DNA of 63,098 nt, from assembly GCA_900543805.1 (NCBI GenBank), contig UQTE01000014.1:1-63098 (forward strand), read 5' to 3'. Positions 62,396 to 63,098 of the stretch are shown here, piece after piece (the first letter of the stretch is position 1; each line of letters starts with the position of its first letter). Source of the stretch: an uncultured Sutterella sp. (GTDB lineage Bacteria; Pseudomonadota; Gammaproteobacteria; Burkholderiales; Burkholderiaceae_F). Below the pieces are notes generated by a model. That model saw nothing but the letters and a program-made list of their open reading frames with translations, was not told where the DNA came from and did not search any database. The translations under genes and the position numbers were made by a program.

Positions 62396-62423
62396 AGAGT
62401 CATGAACTGCGTTCGAACGTCGC

Positions 62424-62972
62424 TCAACGGTGCTTTCTCACCCAGGCGAGGAGTTCTTCGCGCGAGGAGCCGACGTCGCCGCCCGGCACCCAGAAACCCT
62501 CTTCGATCTTCGCCTTCGGAGCGAGCTTTCGGAGGTCCGCCCAGGCGCCGTCGGGCGAGGAACTGCCCGACGTGCAGAAGGGCAGCACGCGTTTGCCTTC
62601 GAGCGGATGATCCTTGAGGAAGGTGAGCATCGGCACCGAATAGCCGCCCCACCAATAAGGCGACCCGAGCCAGATCGTGTCGTAGGCGGAAAGGTCCGGA
62701 ATCGTCGTCTTGATCTCGCGGCGCTTGCCCGACGCGCGTTCTTCGCGCGCGATGTTCGTCATCGCGCCGTAGGATTCGGCGTAGGGTTCGACGAGTTCAA
62801 GCTTCAAATAGTCGCTCTTCGTTTCTTCGGCGATCCAGCGCGCGAGCTGTTCGGTCGAGCCCGTGCGGCTGTAGATGATCACGATCGACTTCGATTGGGC
62901 GGCGCGAAGCGTCGGCACGGAAAGGGCCGCACAACCCGCGGCGGCGAGACGGAAAAGATTACGGCGTTGCAT
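62424..62972 (-). CDS. Exported flavodoxin-like protein
   Basis: A 182-residue flavodoxin with a Tat-like signal (MQRRNLFRLAAAGCAALSVPTLRA). The phosphate loop of FMN binding is IIYSRTGSTEQLARWI; later loops are WLGSPYWWGGYSVPM and FCTSGSSSPDGAWADL. Most flavodoxins are cytosolic, so an exported one suggests periplasmic electron transfer, possibly towards the exported FMN/FAD enzymes of this organism. Confidence 0.9.
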   Translation of the reverse strand: MQRRNLFRLAAAGCAALSVPTLRAAQSKSIVIIYSRTGSTEQLARWIAEETKSDYLKLELVEPYAESYGAMTNIAREERASGKRREIKTTIPDLSAYDTIWLGSPYWWGGYSVPMLTFLKDHPLEGKRVLPFCTSGSSSPDGAWADLRKLAPKAKIEEGFWVPGGDVGSSREELLAWVRKHR

Positions 62973-63043
62973 GATGAGTCCTCCCTGAAGAATTCGGAAT
63001 GCCTTTTGACATTCACTCTATGCGGGCGCTCCCGCGCGCGCCA

Positions 63044-63072
63044 GTAAACAACCCTCGACTAAAGTCGAAGGC
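63044..63072 (-). repeat. Candidate end hairpin of another IS200/IS605-type element
   Basis: On the minus strand AAAG is followed by CCTTCGACT-TT-AGTCGAGGG (one mismatch) and then TTGTTTAC. An AAAG-type guide directly before a hairpin, with a TTAC-like word just after, is the style of IS200/IS605-family ends. The body of the element would lie beyond the right edge of the window. Confidence 0.4.
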
Positions 63073-63098
63073 TTTGCAACTATTGCCGAGACAACGTC

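Noticed and set aside
1..63098. CRISPR arrays, tRNA and rRNA genes
   Set aside because: No regularly spaced repeats beyond the protein repeats at 9300-9620 were seen, and no clover-leaf or rRNA landmark was found by eye; a scan with dedicated tools was not possible.

Overview
The window looks like the chromosome of a betaproteobacterium of the Burkholderiales, most probably a gut Sutterellaceae. This is inferred from the GC-rich coding style, a betaproteobacterial general porin, a short H-NS protein with the Burkholderiales-type C-terminus, two TorD-family chaperones, and a periplasmic FMN/FAD fumarate-reductase-like flavoprotein, a set typical of anaerobic respirers. No rRNA, tRNA or CRISPR array was recognised.

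Layout. 1-659 is AT-rich, Firmicutes-like DNA (a GtrA-like membrane protein) that runs in frame into a 5'-truncated IscB RNA-guided nuclease; this is probably an assembly join or a recent recombination. 1.8-3.6 kb holds an ATPase/nuclease-like gene of the DUF234 type and a decayed second copy of its 5' end, both with the same palindrome upstream. 4-17 kb is mostly housekeeping: aldehyde dehydrogenase, RlmD, an RHH protein, an AIM24-like protein, a candidate small RNA, a Tat-exported repeat protein, MetQ, Bcp, an AEC transporter, Hsp20 behind a near-consensus sigma-32 promoter, a TorD-like chaperone, an M20 amidohydrolase, rhodanese and GNAT proteins. 17-36.4 kb carries a TetR-controlled flavoprotein, a two-domain USP, BetT, an EamA exporter, a porin, an amidohydrolase, Ogt, a TetR next to a 1410-residue 2-hydroxyacyl-CoA dehydratase-activase fusion, and a molybdate operon modA-modD-modC-modB in which modC has a one-base frameshift. 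36.4-48 kb holds a lipoprotein hydrolase, an unrecognised 720-residue protein, a CMD protein and a cupin separated by an IS607-type element, H-NS and PpsA. 48-63 kb holds a second TorD, a Mn exporter under a yybP-ykoY riboswitch, a flavin reductase, a complete IS608-like element, PpsR, cardiolipin synthase, an HxlR regulator divergent from CopA, YgbA, two tandem periplasmic binding proteins, PPK2 and a flavodoxin.

How the parts fit. Molybdate uptake, TorD chaperones, Tat-like signal peptides and the flavoprotein suit molybdoenzyme and flavin-based anaerobic respiration. Metal balance appears through the Mn riboswitch and the CopA/CopZ fusion. PpsA and its regulator PpsR lie 4.6 kb apart with unrelated genes between them.

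The most notable theme is mobile RNA-guided nucleases. An IscB, a long IS607-type TnpB and an IS605-type TnpB, all with the RuvC catalytic residues visible, occur in 63 kb, and a further IS200/IS605-type end hairpin sits at the right edge. The IS605-type element has IS608-like cleavage and guide tetranucleotides (TTAC/AAAG and TCAA/GAAT), so its ends and its resident guide can be predicted to the base.
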